This document shows positions 1 to 9,281 of a DNA stretch of 64,000 bases, piece by piece. The first letter of the stretch is position 1, and each line of letters opens with the position of its first letter. Origin of the DNA: Hyphomicrobiales bacterium (GTDB taxonomy: Bacteria > Pseudomonadota > Alphaproteobacteria > Rhizobiales > JAJFHB01); the NCBI GenBank assembly GCA_021775615.1, contig JAJFHL010000125.1, positions 1-64,000 on the forward strand, in the 5' to 3' direction. Under the pieces are notes generated by a model, which worked only from the letters and a program-made list of their open reading frames with translations, did no database searches and was not told where the DNA came from. A program made the translations under genes and the position numbers.

Positions 1-14
1 CGAAGCGACCGTGT

Positions 15-90
<76 letters not shown>

Positions 91-130
91 ACCTTTTCTC
101 AGAGCAGTGTTCTCCACGCAATCGCGCAGT

Positions 131-172
131 CACCAGGTGCGTGCCACCGAGCACCTGGGTGCCGCCTTTTGA
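131..172 (+). terminator. possible hairpin terminator after tRNA-Asn
   Basis: Near-perfect inverted repeat CACCAGGTGC...GCACCTGGGTG followed by CCTTTT. Confidence 0.35.
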
Positions 173-695
173 TGCCGCACCTCCCTCAACACAGCTGACA
201 TCAACCGACGCTGGGCGTGCCAATTAACCGGCCAGGCACGTTGATCACACATGGGTCTCCGCAAGCACACATCGGTTTCCGCATTTGTTCCAATCGGGCC
301 GGGCCAAAAAAAGCCGGCATGTTCCCATCAAATGAACAATGTGTGCGTGGCTTTCATGAATTTGCCGAAATGATTGTGTTTGATCGCGCTACGGGCGCTG
401 CCCGACTTGGTAGTTTGTGTAAGACCGGGGCTGAATGAATGACGCTGAGTATCCGTCCGCAAATGAGATAGGCAAGGTTGACGATACGCCGCTGTGACCA
501 TGACGGTGTGCGACCTTGCGTCAGTCGAACCTGCAACGGTGGTGGCGATGCCAGATTGAAGGGGTGCACCGCGACCACGGATCATGTGATCGGAACATTC
601 AGGACTCCGAACTTGTGGGGAAAACTGCAGTTGACATCAATGCACAAAATCGAAACCCGCCCATGTCGGCTGAATTAACTTCGGAGGATCAAAAC

Positions 696-1082
696 ATGCA
701 GAAGATTGGAAGGTGGATTGGTGGTGAGAAGCCGGAAACGAGGCCTCAGGTTCGGTCCCAGGTCCAGCCCCAGGTCCAGGAGGCTTTGCGGCAGATCGAG
801 GCGGCGCCACCCAACTCGAGCCTGGGCAAGAAAGTCGCCCACGACGCCCGCCAGATCATGACCAAGCTGGAACGCTACTGCGAAGAACTGAAAGCCGATG
901 AAGCGCGTGTCGCCGAAGCGCTGGAACAGATCAGGGCCGATCTCGAGGAAGCAAGGGAAGTCATCCGTGCCATGCGACCTGCAATCGACGTGGTCAACAA
1001 GATGTGCTCGCGGGTTAGCGGAGATCATGAACTGCACGAGACAGTCGAAGCCGTAAGGGTTCTGAAGAACAAGACGAAGTAG
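696..1082 (+). CDS. hypothetical protein, Gln/Glu-rich, probably helical/coiled coil
   Basis: ORF 516..1082 with likely start at 696, preceded by a GGAGG-like RBS (tcggaggatcaaaacatg). Confidence 0.65.
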   Translation: MQKIGRWIGGEKPETRPQVRSQVQPQVQEALRQIEAAPPNSSLGKKVAHDARQIMTKLERYCEELKADEARVAEALEQIRADLEEAREVIRAMRPAIDVVNKMCSRVSGDHELHETVEAVRVLKNKTK

Positions 1083-1112
1083 GCAACTCCTGAAGCGTTT
1101 GTCGTTCTTGGG

Positions 1113-1140
1113 TGCGTCAGGGGTTTGACGCAACCTTTAA
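1113..1140 (+). terminator. possible hairpin terminator
   Basis: TGCGTCA-ggggtt-TGACGCA inverted repeat then a short T run, directly after the 696..1082 ORF. Confidence 0.35.
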
Positions 1141-1356
1141 AACCGGCACGCAATCACCATATCAGCCACTCCCGTGTTGCTGCTGCGGGACGGAAGGATC
1201 ACGGCGCCTGCTGCGCGGTTACGCGTATCGGCTGCCGAGGTTCCACTTGGCGCGCGCTCCTGCACTGGGGCGGTGCCCGACCCTCCACGCCACTACTCAT
1301 CCTGCTGCCCGGCGCTCTCACAACGTGCCGGACGCGTGCCGTCAGGAGCAGCAATC

Positions 1357-2814
1357 ATGAAACATGCAACGCGTATGGACGCAAATACGCTTGAAATCGG
1401 AAACGACGAGGGCCTGCCCATAACCCTCTTTGCCCGTGACGACGTGCCGGTGGAGCATAGGGCCGTTGCCGAGGTGCGAAAGCTCGGCAGGCTGCGCACG
1501 ACGGTGGCTGATCTCAGGCAGGTCGGCTTTCTTGCCGATGACGCCGAACTTGAGCGTGTCGCCCTCACCCCTGACTTCCATCGCGGCGATGGCCGCGGCA
1601 TTCCGATCGGCACCTGCCTTTCGACCCGAGGGTTCGTCATTCCCAAGGCGGTCGGCTCTGACATCTGTTGCGGGATGCGGTTCGCGATGACCGATGTTTC
1701 GGCTCAGGAACTCGCCGGCATCGGGGTGGAACTCGACCGGCGCCTGCGGCACATCTTTTTCGAAGGCGGCCGTAATATCGTCATGACGCCGGAACAGCGG
1801 CGTGCGCTGTTCCGCGACGGTCTGCCCGGACTGTTCGAGGCCGGCGGTGCACCAAACGGGCATGCCGCACACGAGATGGCGCGGGTCCACAACGCCGGCC
1901 GCTTCGAAACCCGTGAAGTGGATGCCTGCCTCGATGATTTCATCCTCGGGTCGGGCGGCGCCAGCCGGGATGATCAAATCGGTTCCATCGGCGGCGGCAA
2001 CCATTTTGTCGAGTTGCAGACGGTTGACGAGATCTTCGAGCGACAGACCGCATATCGCTGGGGCCTTCGCAAAGGGCACGTGGCGATCATGGCGCACTCA
2101 GGCAGCGTCAGCATCGGCGCCCGCATCGGGCAGTCGGCGCACGAAAAGTGCCGTCGTGCCTGGCCAAAGGATGTGGCGCAGCCGGACAATGATTTTTTCA
2201 TGCTGCCTACCGAAGGCGATGCCCGGCAGCTTGGGACTGAGTATCTGTCGGCGATGGGCAACGGCGCCAACTTTGCCGTCGCCAACCGGTTGCACCTGAC
2301 GGACATGGCGGCTAGGGCTCTGTCGGAATGCCTGGGGCGCGAGGTCGCACTCACACTGGTGTACGACGCGCCGCACAATCTGATCTGGCCAAGCGAGGGT
2401 GGCACCTGGCTGCACCGCAAAGGGGCCTGTCCCGCCAATCGTCGTTCAGATGATCCTGAATTCCCCGACGGTCATCCGGTGATCGTGCCCGGAAGCATGG
2501 GGACGCCAAGTTGGTTGCTACGCGGACTTGGCAACGTCACTTCGCTGTGTTCGGCAGCCCACGGTGCCGGGCGGGTCAAACCACGCGGTGCCGCCCGCCG
2601 GCGGGACCCGGGCGAATTGTCGAAGCTGCGGATCGTGACAAGCGCCGATCCGAGCGGCCTTCGCGAAGACGTCGCAAAAATGCTGCGGGCCAGTCTTATG
2701 GAAGAAGCGCCGAGTTGTTACAAGGACCCGGGACCGGTGATTGATACACTCGAAGGTGCGAAAATCGCAGCCGCGGTTGCCAAAGTACGCCCGGTTCTTA
2801 CGGTGAAGGGGTAA
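1357..2814 (+). CDS. rtcB: RtcB family RNA-splicing ligase (divergent)
   Basis: Motifs KAVGSDICCGMRF, GGGNHFVELQ, YDAPHNL, LHRKGACPAN, VPGSMGTPSWLL and HGAGR typical of RtcB; start chosen at MKHATRMD. Confidence 0.88.
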   Translation: MKHATRMDANTLEIGNDEGLPITLFARDDVPVEHRAVAEVRKLGRLRTTVADLRQVGFLADDAELERVALTPDFHRGDGRGIPIGTCLSTRGFVIPKAVGSDICCGMRFAMTDVSAQELAGIGVELDRRLRHIFFEGGRNIVMTPEQRRALFRDGLPGLFEAGGAPNGHAAHEMARVHNAGRFETREVDACLDDFILGSGGASRDDQIGSIGGGNHFVELQTVDEIFERQTAYRWGLRKGHVAIMAHSGSVSIGARIGQSAHEKCRRAWPKDVAQPDNDFFMLPTEGDARQLGTEYLSAMGNGANFAVANRLHLTDMAARALSECLGREVALTLVYDAPHNLIWPSEGGTWLHRKGACPANRRSDDPEFPDGHPVIVPGSMGTPSWLLRGLGNVTSLCSAAHGAGRVKPRGAARRRDPGELSKLRIVTSADPSGLREDVAKMLRASLMEEAPSCYKDPGPVIDTLEGAKIAAAVAKVRPVLTVKG

Positions 2815-3010
2815 GAGCGAATCACGTAAAACATGTGTATTTCAAATAAATACCCGCAATGCGAGAAGCTTCGTCTACCGATCTGTTCACCATTTTGTCA
2901 TTAAGGCAGTCAAATTTTGCGGGTACTTGCATTTTTTTGATGCGCACACTGTCAAACTTGTTGTATACGAGACACGCTTTTGTGATCGCAAGATTACGAG
3001 AGTGTGGGTC

Positions 3011-3046
3011 GTGCGCTGGACCAATTGCCCCCGGTCTCCGGTGCGC
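3011..3046 (+). repeat. intergenic hairpin repeat copy 1
   Basis: gtgcgctgg-N10-cccggtctccggtgcgc; arms GUGCGCUGG/CCGGUGCGC pair (with GU) on + strand RNA. Confidence 0.8.
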
Positions 3047-3216
3047 GGCCCTTTTTATTTCCCCCCTCTTCAATCTCCCCTGCCGGACATCTGCCGTGCC
3101 TTGACTGGCCCGGCGATCGACGTCTCTGGCCATGGCAGGCTTGCTGGATGCGCGCCACTTCGGTGACGCTCCAGGACGAAGGCCTACGGCCGCTGCCGAG
3201 TTACTGCGGAAATGCA

Positions 3217-3252
3217 GTGCGCTGGAACGTCTTGCCCCGGTCTCCGGTGCGC
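3217..3252 (+). repeat. intergenic hairpin repeat copy 2
   Basis: Same gtgcgctgg...cccggtctccggtgcgc unit, 36 bp. Confidence 0.8.
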
Positions 3253-3317
3253 AGCTCTTGATATTCCAGCATGTCCGCCACTCGGCAGCGGCGCGTATGC
3301 CCAACGGTCTGAATGCA

Positions 3318-3359
3318 GTGCGCTGGTACCGATAGTAATTGCCCCGGTCTCCGGTGCGC
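3318..3359 (+). repeat. intergenic hairpin repeat copy 3
   Basis: Same unit with 6 extra bp in the loop (42 bp); shares upstream aatgca with copy 2. Confidence 0.8.
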
Positions 3360-3396
3360 GGCACATGCCTGTAACTGCAGTCGAACCGTTAGCTCG

Positions 3397-4002
3397 TTAT
3401 CCGCCCATAGCCCGCCATCTCCCTGGGTCCGCACGCGTAAATCTCTCAACCGCCTCATCGGTGGTTATCACTTCGCAGAACTCGGCCACCAGATCCCGGG
3501 CGACCGCGTGGCTTTCGTGAGCGGAACGGCCCCCGAAGCCCGGACTTGCCGATGCGTCTTCAACAAATGCGATGCGGTGACCCAGGTGTACCGCATCAAT
3601 CACAGTCGACAGGCAGGCACGTTCCGACGTTAATCCGGCCAGCAGGACCAGCGGGTCATCCATGGCGTCCATGAATGTGCGGAATATCTCGTTCCGGTAA
3701 GCCGAAGGCACATCACGCTGATAGACCGCCTCACTGGGCAATGGGCGAAAATCCTCGATCCATCCCGACAGGGCCGAAAACTCGTTGAAATACGGGCCGG
3801 GAAGCAGTTGGCGGAAATGCGCGACCGGCAACCCGCGGTGACGCGCGGCTGAGAGCAGGCGCTCGCAGTTGCGCAGGCACGCATCCTTCTGCTCGATGTA
3901 GAACGCCCTGCCCTCGGCGACGTATTCCACCTGCAGGTCCATCAACGCGAGGACCGGTGCCACTGTCTGCCGGTGGCGGACTGGAAATTGTATGAGGGTC
4001 AT
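3397..4002 (-). CDS. isochorismatase family cysteine hydrolase
   Basis: APVLALMDLQVEYV (catalytic Asp), LLAGLTSERACLSTVIDAVHLGHRIAFVEDA with catalytic Cys. Confidence 0.85.
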   Translation of the reverse strand: MTLIQFPVRHRQTVAPVLALMDLQVEYVAEGRAFYIEQKDACLRNCERLLSAARHRGLPVAHFRQLLPGPYFNEFSALSGWIEDFRPLPSEAVYQRDVPSAYRNEIFRTFMDAMDDPLVLLAGLTSERACLSTVIDAVHLGHRIAFVEDASASPGFGGRSAHESHAVARDLVAEFCEVITTDEAVERFTRADPGRWRAMGG

Positions 4003-4013
4003 GATGCCGCTTC

Positions 4014-4670
4014 CTAAGCTGCCGACTGCGTGGCCACAGGCGCGCCGAGAGGCGACGTTACGGGTCTGGTCGAAGATGCTTCGAGAACGCCGGGCACATG
4101 CCATTCACCTTCAGGCCGAATGATGATGTGCGGGTCGCTGTCGATCGAAACCGGATCGGGGTGCGGTTCGATTTCGGCATACATTTCCGTATAGCTGAAA
4201 TCGGAAAACACGATGCCCTGCTGGTCCTCAACCGGTTTGAAGCCGAACCTGCTCCAGAACTTGACCAGGCGATCCTGCGCGTGGCCATAAAGTTTGCGGT
4301 ACCCCTTTTTGCGGGCGAGCTCGATTCCGGCCCAGACGATCTTGAACGAGAGCCGCGAATTGCGGTACTCGCGGCGCACGGCGAGCCGTTCTATCTTTGC
4401 AAAGTCGGCGAAGAAACGTACCCGCAGGCACGCAACAGGTTCGTTGTCAATGAAGCCTAGAATATGGGTGGCCGCGCACAGATCGTTGCCGTCGAACTCC
4501 TCGTCATAGGGGCATTCCTGCTCGGAAAGGAAAACCGCAGACCTGATCGCGGCGACCTTCATCATGTCATTGAGCGTTCTGGCAACTTTGAAGCTGTATC
4601 TCTTCGAGTTAACTCTATCGTGGTTACCGTTCTTGAGATAACTTGCATATAGTGGAGTATTTTCGCCCAT
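4014..4670 (-). CDS. GNAT family N-acetyltransferase
   Basis: ACLRVRFFADFAKIERLAVRREYRNSRLSFKIVWAGIELARKKGYRKLYGHAQ is a GNAT core; RBS gggag upstream of chosen start. Confidence 0.75.
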   Translation of the reverse strand: MGENTPLYASYLKNGNHDRVNSKRYSFKVARTLNDMMKVAAIRSAVFLSEQECPYDEEFDGNDLCAATHILGFIDNEPVACLRVRFFADFAKIERLAVRREYRNSRLSFKIVWAGIELARKKGYRKLYGHAQDRLVKFWSRFGFKPVEDQQGIVFSDFSYTEMYAEIEPHPDPVSIDSDPHIIIRPEGEWHVPGVLEASSTRPVTSPLGAPVATQSAA

Positions 4671-4698
4671 TTTTTTTCTCTCCCTGCCCCAACTTGTG

Positions 4699-5262
4699 TT
4701 ACGCGGCAAGTGGCAGAGGCACCTGCCGGTTTGCCATTCTCACATAACGATACAAATCAGACTGTGCGCCGCCAAGACGCTGGTATCCTCCCTGTTCCAT
4801 GATGTGGCGGGCGGCCTTGGTCGTACCCCGCGCATAGATGTTGGCGCGCTGGAAAAGTGGCCTGCGGAGATAGACGCTGGTGTGGCGGAGCCCTTCGGCC
4901 GCCAATTTTGGCGCCACCACGGCCCAGTTGTAGATTGCCGCGGGCTTCTCGCCCGAACGCACCACGGCGTCGATATCGGGCGCGGATGTGTCGAGTTCAC
5001 CGAGCAAAAGGCGCTCCAGCCCTGACGCACTCAACAGCAACATGGCATAGACGCCAACGATGTCCTCGTCGCGCTGGTACACCAGAATGCTCTCCGCATT
5101 GTGCTCAAAAACACCCTCAACAAACGGCAGGGCTGCGGACAGCGCCGGGATCTTCTGCGTGGCAATGTCGAAAACAAACGGCAGCTCGGAACGGCGCGCA
5201 GGCCGTACCGACATGGAGACATGGCTTATGGGAATCAGGAGATCAAACTCGCGTCGCTGCAT
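4699..5262 (-). CDS. GNAT-like hypothetical protein
   Basis: Full ORF in operon with the downstream GNAT; SVRPARRSELPFVFDIA start resembles an acetyltransferase fold. Confidence 0.6.
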   Translation of the reverse strand: MQRREFDLLIPISHVSMSVRPARRSELPFVFDIATQKIPALSAALPFVEGVFEHNAESILVYQRDEDIVGVYAMLLLSASGLERLLLGELDTSAPDIDAVVRSGEKPAAIYNWAVVAPKLAAEGLRHTSVYLRRPLFQRANIYARGTTKAARHIMEQGGYQRLGGAQSDLYRYVRMANRQVPLPLAA

Positions 5263-5386
5263 TTATGTACCACCCTTCTCGGAAAACGTTTACCGCAACT
5301 CCAAATTGAGAGCTCGTCAACTTAAGGATTTGCGTGCATTTTCTCACTTTATCCAATAGTATTTCACACCAAAGCGAGAGGACTGT

Positions 5387-6457
5387 ATGCAGAAAGATAC
5401 GCAATGGGGTGCTGCATATACGGATCAGGCCAATGCAGCCACTCCGTTAAACCAGCTTTCATGGGACGATTTGAGGATTTTCCTGGCCTGCGTGGAAAGC
5501 CGAAGTTTCCGGCAGGCAGCCGATGTGCTGAAGGTGAGTTCTTCGACAATCGTGCGCCGGGTGCAGCGGCTTGAGCGGTCGCTGGGCATCCGGCTGTTCA
5601 ATCGTTTACCTGAAGGCGTCATTCCGACTGATGAGGCTCACGCGATCGTCAACAGCGCCCGGAGCATGGAACGGGCAATTTATGATGTATGCCGCAGGTC
5701 AGTGCAACCGGAAGAGGCCACGCGGGGCCAGGTCAAGATATCCGTCACCGAAGGGCTCGGCACTTTCTGGGTGCTGCCGCGACTGATCGAATTCCAGCGC
5801 GGGCACCCCTATCTGACGATCGATTTACGGTGCGCCATGGAGAACGCCGACGTGCTGCGCATGGAAGCCGACATGGCGGTGCAGCTGGAGCGTCCAAAAT
5901 CACCAGACCTGAAACTGGTCAAGCTTGGCAGGCTGCACATTTATCCATTTGTCGCAAAGTCCTATGTCGACATGTTCGGCCTGCCTGAAACCATCGACGA
6001 CATCGGGAAGCACCGTCTGGTTGACCAGGTTGCGCCGCAACTGCAGGAAGGCGTCGTTGCGCAAAAGCTGGGGCTGGACTCCATCGAGGGCATCGTCGGC
6101 GTTCGCACCAACGCAAGCTCGGCGATGCTTTATGCGATCGAAAAAGGGGCAGGTATCGGTTCCCTGCCGACATATGCCTCGGTGATCAACGCGCCGGTTC
6201 TGCCGGTTGATCTTGGTCTGAACCACCATCTGGATATCTGGCTCACCTATCATCCGGATGCGCGCAAAACACCGCGCATGTCCCTGGTGATCGATTGGCT
6301 GAAGTCGATCTTCGACCCCAACAAGTTTCCGTGGTTCCGCGACGAGTTTATTCATCCGAACGAATTGGCCAAGATGGCCAGTGAGGACACGGCGCTGAAC
6401 GGCATGAGGGGATCGTTTGCCGCCCCGGTAACGCGTCCTGCGCGTCGCCGCGCCTAA
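5387..6457 (+). CDS. LysR family transcriptional regulator
   Basis: N-terminal wHTH SWDDLRIFLACVESRSFRQAADVLKVSSSTIVRRVQRLERSLGIRLFNR. Confidence 0.9.
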   Translation: MQKDTQWGAAYTDQANAATPLNQLSWDDLRIFLACVESRSFRQAADVLKVSSSTIVRRVQRLERSLGIRLFNRLPEGVIPTDEAHAIVNSARSMERAIYDVCRRSVQPEEATRGQVKISVTEGLGTFWVLPRLIEFQRGHPYLTIDLRCAMENADVLRMEADMAVQLERPKSPDLKLVKLGRLHIYPFVAKSYVDMFGLPETIDDIGKHRLVDQVAPQLQEGVVAQKLGLDSIEGIVGVRTNASSAMLYAIEKGAGIGSLPTYASVINAPVLPVDLGLNHHLDIWLTYHPDARKTPRMSLVIDWLKSIFDPNKFPWFRDEFIHPNELAKMASEDTALNGMRGSFAAPVTRPARRRA

Positions 6458-8538
6458 AGCGCTTCGATACGCGGGAGTTCCCGTTTGAACGAAACGGCGT
6501 CGTTTGATTTCGGCTCGTCAAGCTCGCGGGCGTAGCGGTGTCCGGAATAGACCGCCGCAGCAATGGTCGAAGGCGCCTGCGCATCACCAATCGAGGTGAC
6601 CGTACTGATGCCCGCCGCCCGCCAGTCCAACCGACGTTCCATAAGTGATCGATAAAGCGCTTCGTTGGGCAGCCGGCTTGTCACACACAGCAAAGCGGCG
6701 CATTCGACGTCATGACGCGCTGCGGTATAAGTGCATGCCAGATGCAGCTCATTCTGCCCCGCCCCGGCCAGCGCGCGGTGCGGATGTATTTCGACGCCGA
6801 TGTCGAGAAGCCGGCGCTGTATTCGTGACTGCTCCAGAGTGTGGTGGGTGTAGGCGGAGACATCCGCGCCGGGCGTTGCGAGGATGACACGGCGACCGGG
6901 CTGTTTGACGGTTTCGGCCAATACTCCGGCCAGGTAAAACTGGTCATCGTCAAATATGACAAGGGGCCCTTGCGGAAGAGCCGTTGCATCCAGGCGGCCC
7001 GAAAACCAATCATCCGGTGTGAACACCGGCAGCGCATCAAGGCCTTGCACGGCGGTTCGATGGGTACGCCCTACACCGTCCCCGCGCCAGCGGGCGCCAG
7101 TGGCAATCACGACATGTTCAAATCCGAATTCCAGAACATGCTCGGCCGTCAGCTCGCTTTCCAGGAACACTTCGACGTTTGGCATCTTGACGAGTTGTCC
7201 TGTGCGGTAGTCGCGCACCCGGGCCCAGGCGGAAAGTCCTGCCAGGCTTGCCTCATGGGACACCCGGCCGCCAAGGCTCCGGCCCGCTTCAGCCAATGTG
7301 ACATGGTAGCCGCGCTGCCCCAACGCGCGGGCGCATTCGAGGCCGGCCGGCCCGCCGCCGACCACCAGAACCTTCTCGTCCGACCGTTTCACGGCGATCT
7401 TCTCGGGGTGCCAGTCCTTGCGCCACTCCTCGCCCACGGTCGGGTTCTGCGTACAGCGCATCGGCACGGTCGTGCTGTCGCCAGAGACACAGATGTTGCA
7501 ACCGATGCATTCACGGATATCGTCAATTCGCCCTTCCTCGATCTTCTTCGGCAGAAACGGATCGGCGATCGATGGCCGCGCCGCACCGATCATGTCCAGC
7601 ACGCCGCGCCTGATCTGGCTGACCATGGTGTCGGGCGATGTGAAGCGCCCTACACCGACCACGGGCTTCGTCGTCAGGGATTTGACGAAGCTCGTATATT
7701 CCTCCTGAAATCCTTCCTGCGAAAAGCGTGACGTCTGACTGTCGTTCGACCAGTCGCTGAGACAGACGTCCCAGAGGTCGGGAAGCTCTGCCAGGAGGGC
7801 GACGATGTCATGGCCCTCGCCGTCACTTGTAATTCCATCCGGGCCCATCAGCTCATCGACTGCGAGGCGCACGGCAACGGCGCAGGTGTCGCCGACGGCG
7901 TCCTTTGTGTCCTCGATCGCTTCGCGAAACAGACGCACCCGATTTTCCAGACTGCCGCCATACTCGTCAGTGCGATGATTGTGGCGCCTTGAGATGAAGT
8001 GCTGGAAAATTGACAGGTCGTGTCCGGCATAGACATAGACGATGTCGAACCCGGCCTGTTTGGCGCGCAGGGCCGCCTGGCGGTGCCAGCGCCTGAGGTC
8101 GGCAATGTCGGTCTTGTCCATGGCGCGTGCCTGCACCGGATAGATCATCTGGTTGAGGGCATGAGAAGGCGCCAGCGGCACCTCCCGGCTGTAAAGGTTG
8201 GGCGTGTGACCACCTCCGTGGCAAAGCTCGATCCCGGCGAGACTGCCGTGCGCATGCACCGCCTCCGTCATCCGGGCGAGTGCGGGAATATCATGGTCGT
8301 CCCAGTTCCAGCCCTCCGGATAGGGTGATATGTCGGACGTCGGGTGGATCTCGGTTTCTTCGGTACAGATGACCGCCCACCCGCCTTCCGCCTTGATACC
8401 GCGCATGACTGCCGTGCCGCTTGGATGGCGCGCGCCCATACCGTTGCAATGCGGCACCTGGTAGAACCTGTTGCGGGCCACGACCGGCCCGATTTTTACC
8501 GGTTCGAACAGAATATCGTAACGGGGGTCTCTGGACAT
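6454..8538 (-). CDS. TMADH/DMADH/histamine-dehydrogenase-type FMN/4Fe-4S/dinucleotide-binding oxidoreductase
   Basis: FYQVPHC (covalent-FMN Cys position), CIGCNICV...C Fe-S motif, VVGGGPAGLECARALGQRGYHV dinucleotide fold. Confidence 0.88.
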   Translation of the reverse strand: MSRDPRYDILFEPVKIGPVVARNRFYQVPHCNGMGARHPSGTAVMRGIKAEGGWAVICTEETEIHPTSDISPYPEGWNWDDHDIPALARMTEAVHAHGSLAGIELCHGGGHTPNLYSREVPLAPSHALNQMIYPVQARAMDKTDIADLRRWHRQAALRAKQAGFDIVYVYAGHDLSIFQHFISRRHNHRTDEYGGSLENRVRLFREAIEDTKDAVGDTCAVAVRLAVDELMGPDGITSDGEGHDIVALLAELPDLWDVCLSDWSNDSQTSRFSQEGFQEEYTSFVKSLTTKPVVGVGRFTSPDTMVSQIRRGVLDMIGAARPSIADPFLPKKIEEGRIDDIRECIGCNICVSGDSTTVPMRCTQNPTVGEEWRKDWHPEKIAVKRSDEKVLVVGGGPAGLECARALGQRGYHVTLAEAGRSLGGRVSHEASLAGLSAWARVRDYRTGQLVKMPNVEVFLESELTAEHVLEFGFEHVVIATGARWRGDGVGRTHRTAVQGLDALPVFTPDDWFSGRLDATALPQGPLVIFDDDQFYLAGVLAETVKQPGRRVILATPGADVSAYTHHTLEQSRIQRRLLDIGVEIHPHRALAGAGQNELHLACTYTAARHDVECAALLCVTSRLPNEALYRSLMERRLDWRAAGISTVTSIGDAQAPSTIAAAVYSGHRYARELDEPKSNDAVSFKRELPRIEAL

Positions 8539-8714
8539 TGACGTGTTCCGGTTGAGGATGGCGGGTGCGGCGCCGCCACCCTATAGCAGGCCGGTTCGGC
8601 AGGGCAATCCCGAGCGCTCCCGGGAGGTTGGAATTGTCTGCACGCGGTGTTGTTGCTAGAAATCTGCTGCGGGCCGCCTCTATTCCCGCCCCGCTTTGAC
8701 AAGGATGGCCGTGG

Positions 8715-9281
8715 ATGCCCCATTTTATCAGATACTACGACAACGCCCTGGCACCGACTGTCTGCCGCGACATCATCGCCCGTTTCGACACGGACCAGAA
8801 CACCATGACCGGCATGGTCTCGGGCAACGAAGGAGCCGAGGTGGATCTTGCGGGCAAGCAGACCACCGAGCTGATGCTGACCACCGCAGCCTGGGAGGAC
8901 GTGGTTGATACCCTCCATGACAACCTGGCAACCTATCTCGATGCCTATACCAAGGACGTCAAATTCCTTGCCGGCAGCGATCACCGCGATCTCGACGGTG
9001 AAACCCTGCGGCTGAAGAAGTACGAGCCGGGTGGCCAGTTTCACTGGCACATCGACTGCAATTCACGGCAGAACAGAACCCGATGCCTGGCGGTCCAGTG
9101 GTACTTCAACACCGTGGATGAGGGCGGTCATACGGAGTTCGAGGACCAGAAGATCGCCATTCAGCCGATCGAAGGACGTCTCGCCTTCTTCCCCGTGGCA
9201 TGGACCTACAGGCACAGGGGCGCTCCGCCCGTCAGCGGACCGAAATATGTCTGCACCACCTTCGTGCATCCGGTGTTCTAG
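8715..9281 (+). CDS. 2OG-Fe(II) oxygenase (prolyl-4-hydroxylase-like)
   Basis: FHWHID (HxD) ... TYRHRGAPPVSGPKY (distal His and Lys/Arg). Confidence 0.85.
   Translation: MPHFIRYYDNALAPTVCRDIIARFDTDQNTMTGMVSGNEGAEVDLAGKQTTELMLTTAAWEDVVDTLHDNLATYLDAYTKDVKFLAGSDHRDLDGETLRLKKYEPGGQFHWHIDCNSRQNRTRCLAVQWYFNTVDEGGHTEFEDQKIAIQPIEGRLAFFPVAWTYRHRGAPPVSGPKYVCTTFVHPVF

Noticed and set aside
2822-3364. 180-aa - strand ORF covering the repeat region
   Set aside because: Its composition reflects the repeats, the three repeats fall in different frames within it, and there is no RBS or recognisable domain; treated as spurious.
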